Shown here piece by piece: positions 9,004-17,669 of a DNA stretch of 64,000 bases. A program made the position numbers and the translations under genes. The notes under the pieces were generated by a model. It was given only the letters and a program-made list of their open reading frames with translations, did no database searches and was not told where the DNA came from. Position 1 is the stretch's first letter; each line of letters begins with the position of its first letter. The DNA lies in the NCBI GenBank assembly GCA_947628665.1, contig CANRAU010000009.1:19743-83742 (forward strand), given 5' to 3'. Origin of the DNA: an uncultured Clostridia bacterium (lineage in GTDB: Bacteria; Bacillota; Clostridia; Oscillospirales; Acutalibacteraceae).

Positions 9004-9640
9004 AGCGTGCAATCGCCGCGCCCAAATCGGCGTTGGCAAACAGCGCGCTGCCCGAAACGAACACATTTGCGCCCGCTTTGGCCGCAATCGGGATCGTTTG
9101 TGCCGTAATGCCGCCGTCGACCTGAATGTCCAGATCCGTTATGCCGCGCCGCGCACATTCGTCGCGCAGCTTTTCGATCTTGGGCATCATATCGGCCATA
9201 AAGCTCTGCCCGCCGAAACCCGGTTCTACGGTCATGACCAGCACCATGGCGAGCTTGTCTAAATACGGATACACCGTTTCAATCGGCGTGGCGGGTTTTA
9301 CGGCAAGCCCCGCCTGCCGACCGCTTGCCAGGATCGCGTCGACCGTTTCGCCCGTGTCGCTTTCGCTTTCGACATGAAAGGTGATCCTGTCCGCGCCCGT
9401 CTCCACAAAATCGGGCAAATGCGAAAGCGGCTCGGAGATCATCAAATGCACGTCAAAGGGGAGCTTCGTCACGCCGCGTATGCAGCGGATCACGGGCGCG
9501 CCCAGTGTGATATTCGGCACGAAATGCCCGTCCATAACGTCAATATGCACCATATCCGCGCCCGCCTCGGTCAGGCGGCGCAGTTCGCGCTCCAAATTGC
9601 CGTAATCGGCGGAGAGGATAGACGGAGAGATCAGCAACAT
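8981..9640 (-). CDS. rpe: Ribulose-phosphate 3-epimerase
   Basis: MLLISPSILSADYGNLERELRRLTEAGADMVHIDVMDGHFVPNITLGAPV...MTVEPGFGGQSFM...DGGI; start trimmed to ATG at 9640. Confidence 0.96.
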   Translation of the reverse strand: MLLISPSILSADYGNLERELRRLTEAGADMVHIDVMDGHFVPNITLGAPVIRCIRGVTKLPFDVHLMISEPLSHLPDFVETGADRITFHVESESDTGETVDAILASGRQAGLAVKPATPIETVYPYLDKLAMVLVMTVEPGFGGQSFMADMMPKIEKLRDECARRGITDLDIQVDGGITAQTIPIAAKAGANVFVSGSALFANADLGAAIARFKALAAG

Positions 9641-9680
9641 TGTACGTTCCCCCTTTGAAACAGGCTTTTTCGTGAAGCGA

Positions 9681-10463
9681 TCATGCCGCGCTTGCAGGCG
9701 CTGTACTTGTAGACGTCGTGCTGTCCGACGGCGCGCCGGTCGTATTGTTCGGCGCTTCGGTCGTACTTTGCGGCGCGGTGGTCGCGGTTTCGGGCGCGGA
9801 CGTGTTTTGCAGTGCGCTGATGTAGTACGCATCGTCCTTTTCGCGCAGGGTCACGCGCATATATTTGTCCGGTTCGGGCGCGATCATATTGCCCTCGCCG
9901 TCCTGCGCCCACTGGTCGCCGCCGAGATACCCGACGGTCAGTACGATTGTATCCCCACTCTTGTCACGGGCGATCACGCGCGGCGTATAGAGCGGCACGA
10001 TGCCCGTCAAGGGGATGGTATAGGTCTTTTTGGCCGCGTCGTACACAAATTCATAACCGTACCCCTCCACCGTGGCGTGGGTCGGCTGGATCTCCGTGCC
10101 GAACAGCTTTTGGAACTCAGCGGTCACGTCCGCTTCGGGAATGACCATGCCGCTGTCGTCGTATTCATAGCGGTCGGGCGGGAGATCGCTTTTGAGGATA
10201 GACCAAATCGAAATGTCAATCAGCTGTGCGGGATTCGCTTTCGTAATGTCGTCGAACGCGTCGGGGTCGTTCATGACCACAGGCGTGAGCAACCGATTGT
10301 AGTCGTCAAAATTGCGGCTCTTTTCCACCGCTTTCTGCACCGCGTGTACACCCGCGACCACGACCGTCACAGCGCCGACCACAGCGAGTACCGCAAGCAG
10401 CAGTCCCAACGGAAAAGCCCAGCGCCGCGCGCCGCGTTTATGTTTTCTGTTCTGATTTGCCAT
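9681..10463 (-). CDS. Hypothetical membrane-anchored extracellular protein with Thr/Ser-rich C-terminus
   Basis: MANQNRKHKRGARRWAFPLGLLLAVLAVVGAVTVVVAG TM anchor; C-term TSAPETATTAPQSTTEAPNNTTGAPSDSTTSTSTAPASAA. Confidence 0.65.
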   Translation of the reverse strand: MANQNRKHKRGARRWAFPLGLLLAVLAVVGAVTVVVAGVHAVQKAVEKSRNFDDYNRLLTPVVMNDPDAFDDITKANPAQLIDISIWSILKSDLPPDRYEYDDSGMVIPEADVTAEFQKLFGTEIQPTHATVEGYGYEFVYDAAKKTYTIPLTGIVPLYTPRVIARDKSGDTIVLTVGYLGGDQWAQDGEGNMIAPEPDKYMRVTLREKDDAYYISALQNTSAPETATTAPQSTTEAPNNTTGAPSDSTTSTSTAPASAA

Positions 10464-10564
10464 ACGATCGCCCTGCGATACGGGATCGCGGCGATACGCT
10501 TTCCCTGCGCCGCCGTGTACGCCGTACCGTTTCCTTTCGTTTTGTTTTTGCGCGGTTCGTTCGC

Positions 10565-10844
10565 CTAAGCTGAGGGGAGTCGAACACAATATGGTTTTTA
10601 CGGGCATATTTTCGCAAATTCTGCTTCAAACGCCTTGGGAATACGAAAGTATGCCCTTCGGCGTTTTCATTGCCTCTGCAAAAATCTGTTCCGTAAAAAC
10701 TGCCTTGCATTCCACGTCGAGGAATTTTTGAGGGATTTTTGCTTTTTTCGACGTAGGCGGGCTGACGCCCGCCAAGGAGAAAAGGGCAAAAAGAGCCAAA
10801 AAGAACCGACGTGGGACATATCGGGTTCGATTCCCCTCAGCTTA
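10565..10844. repeat. 280-bp element bounded by inverted repeats (MITE/REP-like candidate)
   Basis: Left end taagctgaggggagtcgaacacaatatg; reverse complement of right end taagctgaggggaatcgaacccgatatg. Interior has further inverted motifs (tttttacgg/ccgtaaaaa; gtaggcgggctgacgcccgcc). Confidence 0.7.
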
Positions 10845-10847
10845 CGT

Positions 10848-12092
10848 TCAGCGAACCTGCCCGTTTCCGTAAACCTTATATTTTATGCTCGTCAGCTGCG
10901 GCAGCCCAAGCGGCCCGCGTGCGTGCAGCTTTTGCGTGGAAATGCCGATCTCCGCACCGAAGCCGAATTCCCCGCCGTCGGTAAAGCGCGTGCTTGCGTT
11001 ATGGTACACCGCAGCGGAATCCACCGCGTTGAGGAAGCGTTCGGCGGCCTCGGCATTCTCGGTCACGATGCATTCGCTGTGTCCCGAAGAATATGTACGG
11101 ATGTGCGCGATGGCATCCTCCAAGGAATCGACCACCTTGATAGACAGGATATAGTCGAGGTATTCCGTGCCCCAGTCGGCATCCGTCGCGGGGACGATGC
11201 CCGGCAAGATCGCCTGCGCGCGTTCGTCACCGCGCAGCTCGGTATGCTTTTCGTCGAGCCGCGCCTTGATAAGCGGCAGGACGGTTTCGGCAATATCGGC
11301 ATGCACGAGCAGGCTCTCCGCCGCGTTGCACACCGACACGCGCGAGGTTTTCGCGTTAAAGGTGATCTCCGCCGCCATGGCGGGGTCGGCGTCCTTGTCC
11401 ACATAAATATGGCAGTTGCCCACGCCCGTTTCGATCACGGGTACGGTCGCGTTTTCGACCACGGAGCGGATCAGCCCCGCACCGCCGCGCGGAATGAGAA
11501 CGTCCACATATGCATTCAGCCGCATAAGCGCCGTCGCGCTCTCGCGCGAAGTATCCTCGACCAGTTGGATGCAGTCCTGCGGCAGGCCGACCTCCCGAAG
11601 CGCCGCGCGCATCACGTCCGAGATCGCGATGTTGGAGCGGATGGCCTCTTTGCCGCCGCGCAAAATCACGGCGTTGCCGGATTTGAGGCAAAGTGCCGCC
11701 GCATCGCTCGTGACATTCGGGCGCGCTTCAAAAATAATGCCCAAAACGCCGAGCGGCGTGGAAACCTTTTGAATGCGCAGACCGTTCGGCCGCCGCGTTT
11801 CGGAAAGCACGACGCCCACGGGGTCGGGAAGCGCGGCGACCTCCCGCACGCCCTGCGCCATACCGTCTATGCGCGCTTCGGACAGAGCCAGACGGTCAAG
11901 CAGCGACGCGGACAGCCCCGCCTGTGCGCCTGCATCTAAATCCTTTTGATTTTCGGCAAGGATCTGCGCACAGTTTGCCTGCAGCGCGTCGGCAATCGCC
12001 AAAAGCGCGCGGTTTTTGCGTTCCGTGGACGCCGTCATCAAGATACACGAGGCGCTTTTCGCCCGCATACCGTATGTTTCCAATGCTGTCAT
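10848..12092 (-). CDS. proA: Glutamate-5-semialdehyde dehydrogenase (gamma-glutamyl phosphate reductase)
   Basis: VLSETRRPNGLRIQKVSTPLGVLGIIFEARPNVTSDAAALCLKSGNAVILRGGKEA...; followed by proB in typical clustering. Confidence 0.96.
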   Translation of the reverse strand: MTALETYGMRAKSASCILMTASTERKNRALLAIADALQANCAQILAENQKDLDAGAQAGLSASLLDRLALSEARIDGMAQGVREVAALPDPVGVVLSETRRPNGLRIQKVSTPLGVLGIIFEARPNVTSDAAALCLKSGNAVILRGGKEAIRSNIAISDVMRAALREVGLPQDCIQLVEDTSRESATALMRLNAYVDVLIPRGGAGLIRSVVENATVPVIETGVGNCHIYVDKDADPAMAAEITFNAKTSRVSVCNAAESLLVHADIAETVLPLIKARLDEKHTELRGDERAQAILPGIVPATDADWGTEYLDYILSIKVVDSLEDAIAHIRTYSSGHSECIVTENAEAAERFLNAVDSAAVYHNASTRFTDGGEFGFGAEIGISTQKLHARGPLGLPQLTSIKYKVYGNGQVR

Positions 12093-12262
12093 ATGCTCGG
12101 CCGGGATACCGAATCTCCGAAAGGGTCGGTATCGTTCCTTTCTTTGTTTGGATTTATGGGGTATGTGCCGCCCGCGCCGGGGGCGGGCGAAAACTTTTGT
12201 TTGCCTTTAGGTAAGCAGGGCAAAAATTTTATTTTTGTACGGCAAAAGGCGCGAGAACCCCT

Positions 12263-13057
12263 TTACTCCCCTTTTTGCCCGACAAAAAATGTGCCGACCT
12301 GTTTGCCGTCCAGCGCCTTATAAATATCCTCGGGCGCAGCGCCGTTCATAACGATCACATCAATGCCCGCAGACGTAGCCAGCCGCGCTGCATGGAGCTT
12401 TGTGACCATACCGCCCGTGGAAAACCGCGAGCCGTGGCCGCCCGCAAGCTCGAGCAGCTCGTCGGTGATCTCATGCACCTCGGGAATCAGCCGCGCATCC
12501 TCCTCTTCCTGAGGATTCGCGTCGTAAAGGCCATCGGTATCGGTCAAAATAATCAGCGCGTCTGCGCCGATGAGCCGCGCCACAATTGCGGAAAGGCTGT
12601 CGTTGTCGCCGTAGACGATCTCCTCCACCGCGACGCAGTCGTTTTCGTTGATGATCGGGATCGCCCCAAATTCAAAGAGCTTTTGGAACGCATTGATCAG
12701 ATTTGCGCGGCGTTCGGGATTTTCGACGTCGCTTTTGGTCATCAGAAGCTGCCCGACGCTGTGGCCGTATTCGGCGAAGAGCTTATCGTACATAAACATG
12801 AGTTCGCATTGCCCAACGGCGGCCGCGGCCTGCCGACCGGGCGTGTCCTCCGGCCGTTCGCGCAGCCCCAATTTCCCTACGCCCACGCCGATTGCGCCCG
12901 ATGTGACCAGCGCGACCTCCAGCCCCGCGTTCACAATATCGGACAGCACCGAAACGAGCTTGTGCATACGGCGTATATTCGTTTTTCCCGTGTCATAGGT
13001 CAACGTGGAAGTTCCCACCTTGACGACCAGTCGCTTTACTTGCTTTAAAACTGCCAA
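12263..13057 (-). CDS. proB: Glutamate 5-kinase (lacking PUA domain)
   Basis: KRLVVKVGTSTLTYDTGKTNIRRMHKLVSVLSDIVNAGLEVALVTSGAIGVGVGKLGL...IINENDCVAVEEI..GDNDSLSAIVA..ILTDTDGLYDANP; 264 aa. Confidence 0.96.
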   Translation of the reverse strand: MAVLKQVKRLVVKVGTSTLTYDTGKTNIRRMHKLVSVLSDIVNAGLEVALVTSGAIGVGVGKLGLRERPEDTPGRQAAAAVGQCELMFMYDKLFAEYGHSVGQLLMTKSDVENPERRANLINAFQKLFEFGAIPIINENDCVAVEEIVYGDNDSLSAIVARLIGADALIILTDTDGLYDANPQEEEDARLIPEVHEITDELLELAGGHGSRFSTGGMVTKLHAARLATSAGIDVIVMNGAAPEDIYKALDGKQVGTFFVGQKGE

Positions 13058-13198
13058 AATCCTTCACCCGTTCACAAAAGCCGCAGCGCAGAGAGATCCG
13101 AAAGCGCATACGGATATAGCTTATTTTATCATATTTTTATGTAAATCACAATATGCAAATTCACAAAGCGGGCGTTTTGCCGCCGAAGCATAAAATCA

Positions 13199-13222
13199 GA
13201 CCCGATGCAAAAGCATCGGGTC
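13199..13222 (-). terminator. Terminator downstream of the surface-protein operon
   Basis: Perfect hairpin gacccgatgc-aaaa-gcatcgggtc, followed on the minus strand by TGATTTTATG. Confidence 0.6.
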
Positions 13223-13279
13223 TTGATGTTTGATTTCCTTCTCCCCACATCTAAGGTCAGAAATCTATGCATGGGGGAT

Positions 13280-14374
13280 TCAGACGCGCGTGGGTTCTTC
13301 TTCCTCATCTTCATCCTTCCTGCGTGCGATGATGAGCAAAAGCAGGAAGAAGGTCAACAGGAAGATCCCGCCCGCCACCAACGGGTACTCGCGAATCAGC
13401 GCGCCCGTTGTGGAGATCACAGGGTTGTCTGTGATGAAGTGCTTCTCCGTAGTGGGTTCTTCCGGCACAGGCTCTACAGGCGCTTGCCCGGGTACTACGG
13501 TAACGGTCCCGTCCGCATTGACGACAAAGTCGAGATAGAGATGTTCCGTATTTTCGGGAACGGTCACAAGCTGTGTGCCGTCCTCCAGCACGTCTACGGT
13601 TACTTCGGTTGCGTTCGGATCAACATGAACCGAGAAATTCGCAGAGCCGGCCACATTGCCGTCCTCATCGGAAATTTCTACAACATAGAAGCCGTCCTTG
13701 ACGTCGTCCGCATTGTATGCGCCGTCTTTATCCGCATCCGCCGTGATGTCGCCGAAGTTGAAATCCAAATGCGCCTTCGGGAACGGATCTTCGCCGCGAT
13801 GAACATGACCGCTCATGCCCATATGCGTACAGGGATCCCCCTGGTGATCATGGTCGCCGGGATTCGACGGGTCGTTCGGATTGGTCGAGCCGCCCGGATT
13901 TGACGGGTCGTTCGGATTGGTCGAACCGCCCGGATTCGACGGATCGTCCGGGTTGGTCGAGCCGCCCGGATTCGACGGGTCGTTCGGATTGGTCGAACCG
14001 CCGCCGTGTTCCGCGTCATCGCATTTTTCAAACGTAAATACGATGTCCATATCCGTGCTGATCTCGTTCAGTTTCAACTGCCCATAGCGTACTTGGTCGG
14101 TCACATCGACGCCGTTGACGGTTACCTTTTTCAGGTGGCTGTCATGCAGGCAGACAACGTCCAGACCTAAATTCGCAAAGCGGTCAACCGTGATCGTTTC
14201 GGGGTTTTGGAGACGACGACCATTGTTGAGAATGTACCCGCCGTAATTGAATGATACGGTAATTTCATGGGTGCTCGGGACTACGGTTTTCAAATTTGCA
14301 CTGTCGGCGAAAGCGCCAAGCTGCAACGAAAAACACAGCAGTAGGCAAAGTAGAATGCTGCAAGCTTTTTTCAT
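13280..14374 (-). CDS. Secreted, C-terminally TM-anchored surface protein with GGSTNPNDPSNP repeats
   Basis: Signal peptide MKKACSILLCLLLCFSLQLGAFA; 4 x 12-aa repeat; C-term YPLVAGGIFLLTFFLLLLIIARRKDEDEEEEPTRV; no LPXTG. Confidence 0.85.
   Translation of the reverse strand: MKKACSILLCLLLCFSLQLGAFADSANLKTVVPSTHEITVSFNYGGYILNNGRRLQNPETITVDRFANLGLDVVCLHDSHLKKVTVNGVDVTDQVRYGQLKLNEISTDMDIVFTFEKCDDAEHGGGSTNPNDPSNPGGSTNPDDPSNPGGSTNPNDPSNPGGSTNPNDPSNPGDHDHQGDPCTHMGMSGHVHRGEDPFPKAHLDFNFGDITADADKDGAYNADDVKDGFYVVEISDEDGNVAGSANFSVHVDPNATEVTVDVLEDGTQLVTVPENTEHLYLDFVVNADGTVTVVPGQAPVEPVPEEPTTEKHFITDNPVISTTGALIREYPLVAGGIFLLTFFLLLLIIARRKDEDEEEEPTRV
13860..14003. repeat. 4 x 36-bp in-frame tandem repeat
   Basis: ggattcgacgggtcgttcggattggtcgarccgccc repeated four times with few substitutions; encodes GGSTNP(N/D)DPSNP. 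Confidence 0.92.
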
Positions 14375-14410
14375 GAAACCACCTCCTTAATACTACTAAT
14401 CAATCGCAAG

Positions 14411-14908
14411 TTAAGCCGCTTCATAGGTAACCGTAAAGGTGACCGTGCCTGTGTATGCTGCGATCGGTGCATCCGCCCAATTTGCGATCGATACGCTGGG
14501 CTGCGTTTCGGGAGCCTGCTCGTTGCAGTCCGGCCCGAAGGTCGATTCTGCGCCGTTTTGGAGGGCAAAGGTCAACGTCTTTTCGGTCAGATTCGACGTC
14601 ATTTTCCCCCCGTTGTTTTCCTCGGCCTTAACCTTCAGCTGTGCGCCGAGCGCAAGCTGCGTGGTTACTTTATAGCCAAGCTCATACGAATCGGTATCGC
14701 CCCAGGCGATGGTCACTTCTGCAGGGTAGCTCACGGTATAGGTCGAGGGGTCTTTCCCCTCTTTATCGGTCGTTTTGGTCGTCACATTTGTCTGACCGGT
14801 CGGACCCGTATCCTTCGTGATCGTTTGATCTGCCGCGAAAGCGGGTACACAGACCGCAAACAGCATAACGAGCGCAACAATAAGAGAAATTGCTTTTTTC
14901 ATAATCAT
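14411..14908 (-). CDS. Small secreted paralogue 1 (IPA-x-x-x-IxW family)
   Basis: Signal peptide ...LFAVCVPAFA; STYTVSYPAEVTIAWGDTDSYELGYKVTTQLALGAQLKV...YTGTVTFTVTYEAA. Confidence 0.9.
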   Translation of the reverse strand: MIMKKAISLIVALVMLFAVCVPAFAADQTITKDTGPTGQTNVTTKTTDKEGKDPSTYTVSYPAEVTIAWGDTDSYELGYKVTTQLALGAQLKVKAEENNGGKMTSNLTEKTLTFALQNGAESTFGPDCNEQAPETQPSVSIANWADAPIAAYTGTVTFTVTYEAA

Positions 14909-14928
14909 TACTCCTATTCAAAACGCGT

Positions 14929-15423
14929 TTAATCAGTTGCGGGAATGTATGTAACCGTAAAGGTCATTGTGCCGACATATTCGGCGATCGGAACGCCCGC
15001 GAAGCTCGCGATTTGCACGGTGGGCTTCGTCACGGGGGAAGCCTCGTCGTTTACTTCGTGGAAGGTTGCGGCTTCGCCGTTTTGGAGGGCAAAGGTCAGG
15101 GTCTTATCCGTACCGACCGCCTTCATTGCGCCCGCATTGTCCGCCGCAACGGCAACCGTCAGCTGATCGCCCAGCAACAGCTGGGAGGTCACGGTATAGT
15201 TGACTTCCTTCTCAGCGGTGTCGTTCCAGTCGATCTGCACGTCCGCCGGAATTTTGATCGTATACGTATACGAGTCCGTCGCCGCGTCGATATTCGTCTT
15301 TACTTCCACTTTGCCTTCCTGCGGCACAGTATCCTTGGAAATCTCTTGCTCTACCGCAAAAGCGGGTACACAAACCGCAAACAGCATGGCGAAAGCAACG
15401 ACGAGAGAGATAACTTTTTTCAT
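14929..15423 (-). CDS. Small secreted paralogue 2
   Basis: MKKVISLVVAFAMLFAVCVPAFA; YTYTIKIPADVQIDWNDTAEKEVNYTVTSQLLLGDQLTV...YVGTMTFTVTYIPATD. Confidence 0.9.
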   Translation of the reverse strand: MKKVISLVVAFAMLFAVCVPAFAVEQEISKDTVPQEGKVEVKTNIDAATDSYTYTIKIPADVQIDWNDTAEKEVNYTVTSQLLLGDQLTVAVAADNAGAMKAVGTDKTLTFALQNGEAATFHEVNDEASPVTKPTVQIASFAGVPIAEYVGTMTFTVTYIPATD

Positions 15424-15459
15424 AATGATCTCGCTCCTGTTAAAGCCTTATCAGACAGC

Positions 15460-15966
15460 TTATACGGGAACGTAGGTTACCGTGTAGGTCAGGGATACCT
15501 TATACACGGCAATCGGAACGCCGTCAAAGCTGTTGACTTGGATGGTGGGGGACTGCGGCGCGGTTGCGTTATCGTTGACCTCGCCGAATGTCGCTGCGTC
15601 GCCGCCCGTAAGCGTGTAAGACAGGAAGTTCACTTCGTCGCCGTCGGGTTTCATTTTGTTCTCGGCGTCGCCGTCGATCTTCACTTTCAGGGATTCGCCC
15701 TTTTGAAGCTGGGAGGTCACATGATAGGCTACATCCTGTGCCTTGGTGTTGCCCCAGGCGATCTCTACATCCGCGGGAATGGTCACGGTGTAGGAACGCA
15801 CTTCCTCGCCGGCTTCATTGGTTGTTTTGGTAAAAACATCTACTTTTTGGGGATCTTTCGGAGTCGGCTGTCCATCTGCGCCGCTTGTAATATCGGCCGC
15901 AAAAGCAGGAACGCAGACCGCAAACAGCATAATGACTGCCAGCAAAACAGAAATTGCTTTTTTCAT
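15460..15966 (-). CDS. Small secreted paralogue 3
   Basis: MKKAISVLLAVIMLFAVCVPAFA; SYTVTIPADVEIAWGNTKAQDVAYHVTSQLQKGESLKV...YKVSLTYTVTYVPV. Confidence 0.9.
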   Translation of the reverse strand: MKKAISVLLAVIMLFAVCVPAFAADITSGADGQPTPKDPQKVDVFTKTTNEAGEEVRSYTVTIPADVEIAWGNTKAQDVAYHVTSQLQKGESLKVKIDGDAENKMKPDGDEVNFLSYTLTGGDAATFGEVNDNATAPQSPTIQVNSFDGVPIAVYKVSLTYTVTYVPV

Positions 15967-16008
15967 AATGGTCTACTCCTCACAAAAACTGTATAAAACT
16001 TACTTTCC

Positions 16009-16512
16009 TTACGCCGCAGGAGCCGTGTAAGTTACCGTAAAGGTTACAGATCCGGTGTACTTGGCGACTGCCTGATCGAAAGCATTCACCCTGACCTTGG
16101 GCTGTGCCGTGGGGGTCGTACCCTTGTCGTTAAGGCCTGTGAATTCCTGTGTGTCATTGTCGCTCAAGGTGAAATACAGATAGGTCACGCCGTCGTCCGA
16201 TTCCAGTTTCATTTTACCGCTGTCGTCCGCCTCCACGGCAACGGACAGCTTCGCGCCATATAACAAAACCGATTCGATGCTATACGCCAAATCGTGATCT
16301 GTCTTGTCGTCCCAGGAGATGCCGAGATCGGCGGGAATGGTCACGGTGTAGGTGCTGGTCACATCTGTAATGTCGGTATAAACATCGACCTGATACGGTC
16401 CTTCCGGAGTTGGCTGTCCGGTCGCGTCGTTTTTCACTTCAACCGCAAAAGCGGGTACGCAGACGGCAAACAGCATGCATACTGCCAATAAGACAGATAA
16501 GAACTTTTTCAT
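16009..16512 (-). CDS. Small secreted paralogue 4
   Basis: MKKFLSVLLAVCMLFAVCVPAFA; STYTVTIPADLGISWDDKTDHDLAYSIESVLLYGAKLSV...YTGSVTFTVTYTAPAA. Confidence 0.9.
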   Translation of the reverse strand: MKKFLSVLLAVCMLFAVCVPAFAVEVKNDATGQPTPEGPYQVDVYTDITDVTSTYTVTIPADLGISWDDKTDHDLAYSIESVLLYGAKLSVAVEADDSGKMKLESDDGVTYLYFTLSDNDTQEFTGLNDKGTTPTAQPKVRVNAFDQAVAKYTGSVTFTVTYTAPAA

Positions 16513-16581
16513 TGCGCAAACTCCTTTCCGTACAAATTTAAAAGGGTTGCTTTTTCAGCATTCTGCCGAAAGAGGGGATAA

Positions 16582-17061
16582 TTATGCGTCAACAACGGCT
16601 ACGGTGAAGGTCAGGTGCGCTTCATACCCTGCAACAGGCGCGGTCTTCCAGTTTTCCTCGGTAATGCCGATGTTGAGCGTGTTGGTCTGGGTGGTGGTAA
16701 CAGTATCGACCGTCACATCCGTGTCGCCGCCGAGGGTGTAATCCAGCGTGTAATCCAAATATTTCATTTGCTCGTAGTCTTTATGCTTCGTAACCTTGAC
16801 GCTCAGCTGTTTGCCGGCTGCCAAATGGGTGGTGGAGGTGTACTGGATGTCGGTGTTCTTAGTGTTCCAACTGATGTGAGTCTCTGCGGGATATCTCACT
16901 TCGAACGTACCGCCCGCCATAGTTCCGGTGTCGACCTTTACCATCGCGTCGCCGGTATTCGCACCCTTATCTGTGAGCGAATTCTCTACAACAGCAAACG
17001 CGGGGATAGAAATTGCGCAGATCATAAGCACTGCAAGTGCAACAGAAAGAACTTTTTTCAT
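16582..17061 (-). CDS. Small secreted paralogue 5
   Basis: MKKVLSVALAVLMICAISIPAFA; GTFEVRYPAETHISWNTKNTDIQYTSTTHLAAGKQLSV...NWKTAPVAGYEAHLTFTVAVVDA. Confidence 0.88.
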   Translation of the reverse strand: MKKVLSVALAVLMICAISIPAFAVVENSLTDKGANTGDAMVKVDTGTMAGGTFEVRYPAETHISWNTKNTDIQYTSTTHLAAGKQLSVKVTKHKDYEQMKYLDYTLDYTLGGDTDVTVDTVTTTQTNTLNIGITEENWKTAPVAGYEAHLTFTVAVVDA

Positions 17062-17150
17062 GATAAAACTCCTTTTTTTATATTAGATTGGGATTGCTTT
17101 GCGGAATGCTTGTAGGATTTGCTGATGGGGCTTGTAAATGAGGTAGTGGC

Positions 17151-17636
17151 TTACGCGCCCAAAACGTCGACGGTGAAGGTCAGGATGTCTTCATACTGAC
17201 CGACAACCGCTTGGTTCCAGTCGTCCGCCGTGATGTCAACGGAAATGGTCTTGTCGGCCGCAGGATAAATCACAGGGCCTGCGCTCGTGAACGCGGTATC
17301 GCCCGAAAGCGCATAGGGCAGGGCGAAGCTGTCCGAAACGGATGCCTGATAGGTCATTTCGTTGTCGCCCGCGACGTCGATTTGCAGGCTCTTACCGTAG
17401 CCAAGGTGGGATTCTACCGAATAGGTCAGTTCGGTGTTCTTGGCGCCCCAGGTGATCTCGGTATCCGCAGGGATGCTGACGGTGAACTTTTCGGCGGATT
17501 CGCCGTGTTCGTCGGTCATGGTCGTCTTAACGATGGTCGTACCCGAGCCGGGGGCAGTCAAGTCCGCGAATGCGGGGATCATCATAGCGAACGCCATAAC
17601 GAGCGCCAAGACAAGTGCGAGAGTCTTTTTCATCAT
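17151..17636 (-). CDS. Small secreted paralogue 6
   Basis: MMKKTLALVLALVMAFAMMIPAFA; KFTVSIPADTEITWGAKNTELTYSVESHLGYGKSLQI...DWNQAVVGQYEDILTFTVDVLGA. Confidence 0.88.
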   Translation of the reverse strand: MMKKTLALVLALVMAFAMMIPAFADLTAPGSGTTIVKTTMTDEHGESAEKFTVSIPADTEITWGAKNTELTYSVESHLGYGKSLQIDVAGDNEMTYQASVSDSFALPYALSGDTAFTSAGPVIYPAADKTISVDITADDWNQAVVGQYEDILTFTVDVLGA

Positions 17637-17669
17637 GTATACTCCTTTTCAAAAAATTTGTTTGCACCG

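Noticed and set aside
10820-10844. Possible tRNA or tmRNA 3' end (ggttcgattcccctcagctta)
   Set aside because: No cloverleaf, anticodon arm, CCA end or tmRNA-type 5' partner could be built; the same sequence appears inverted at the other end of the element.
10635-11939. 434-aa plus-strand ORF opposite proA
   Set aside because: Antisense shadow of a highly recognisable proA; it also runs through the inverted-repeat element.
13860-14003. Possible CRISPR-like 36-bp repeats
   Set aside because: Contiguous, in-frame coding repeats (GGSTNPNDPSNP) with no spacers.
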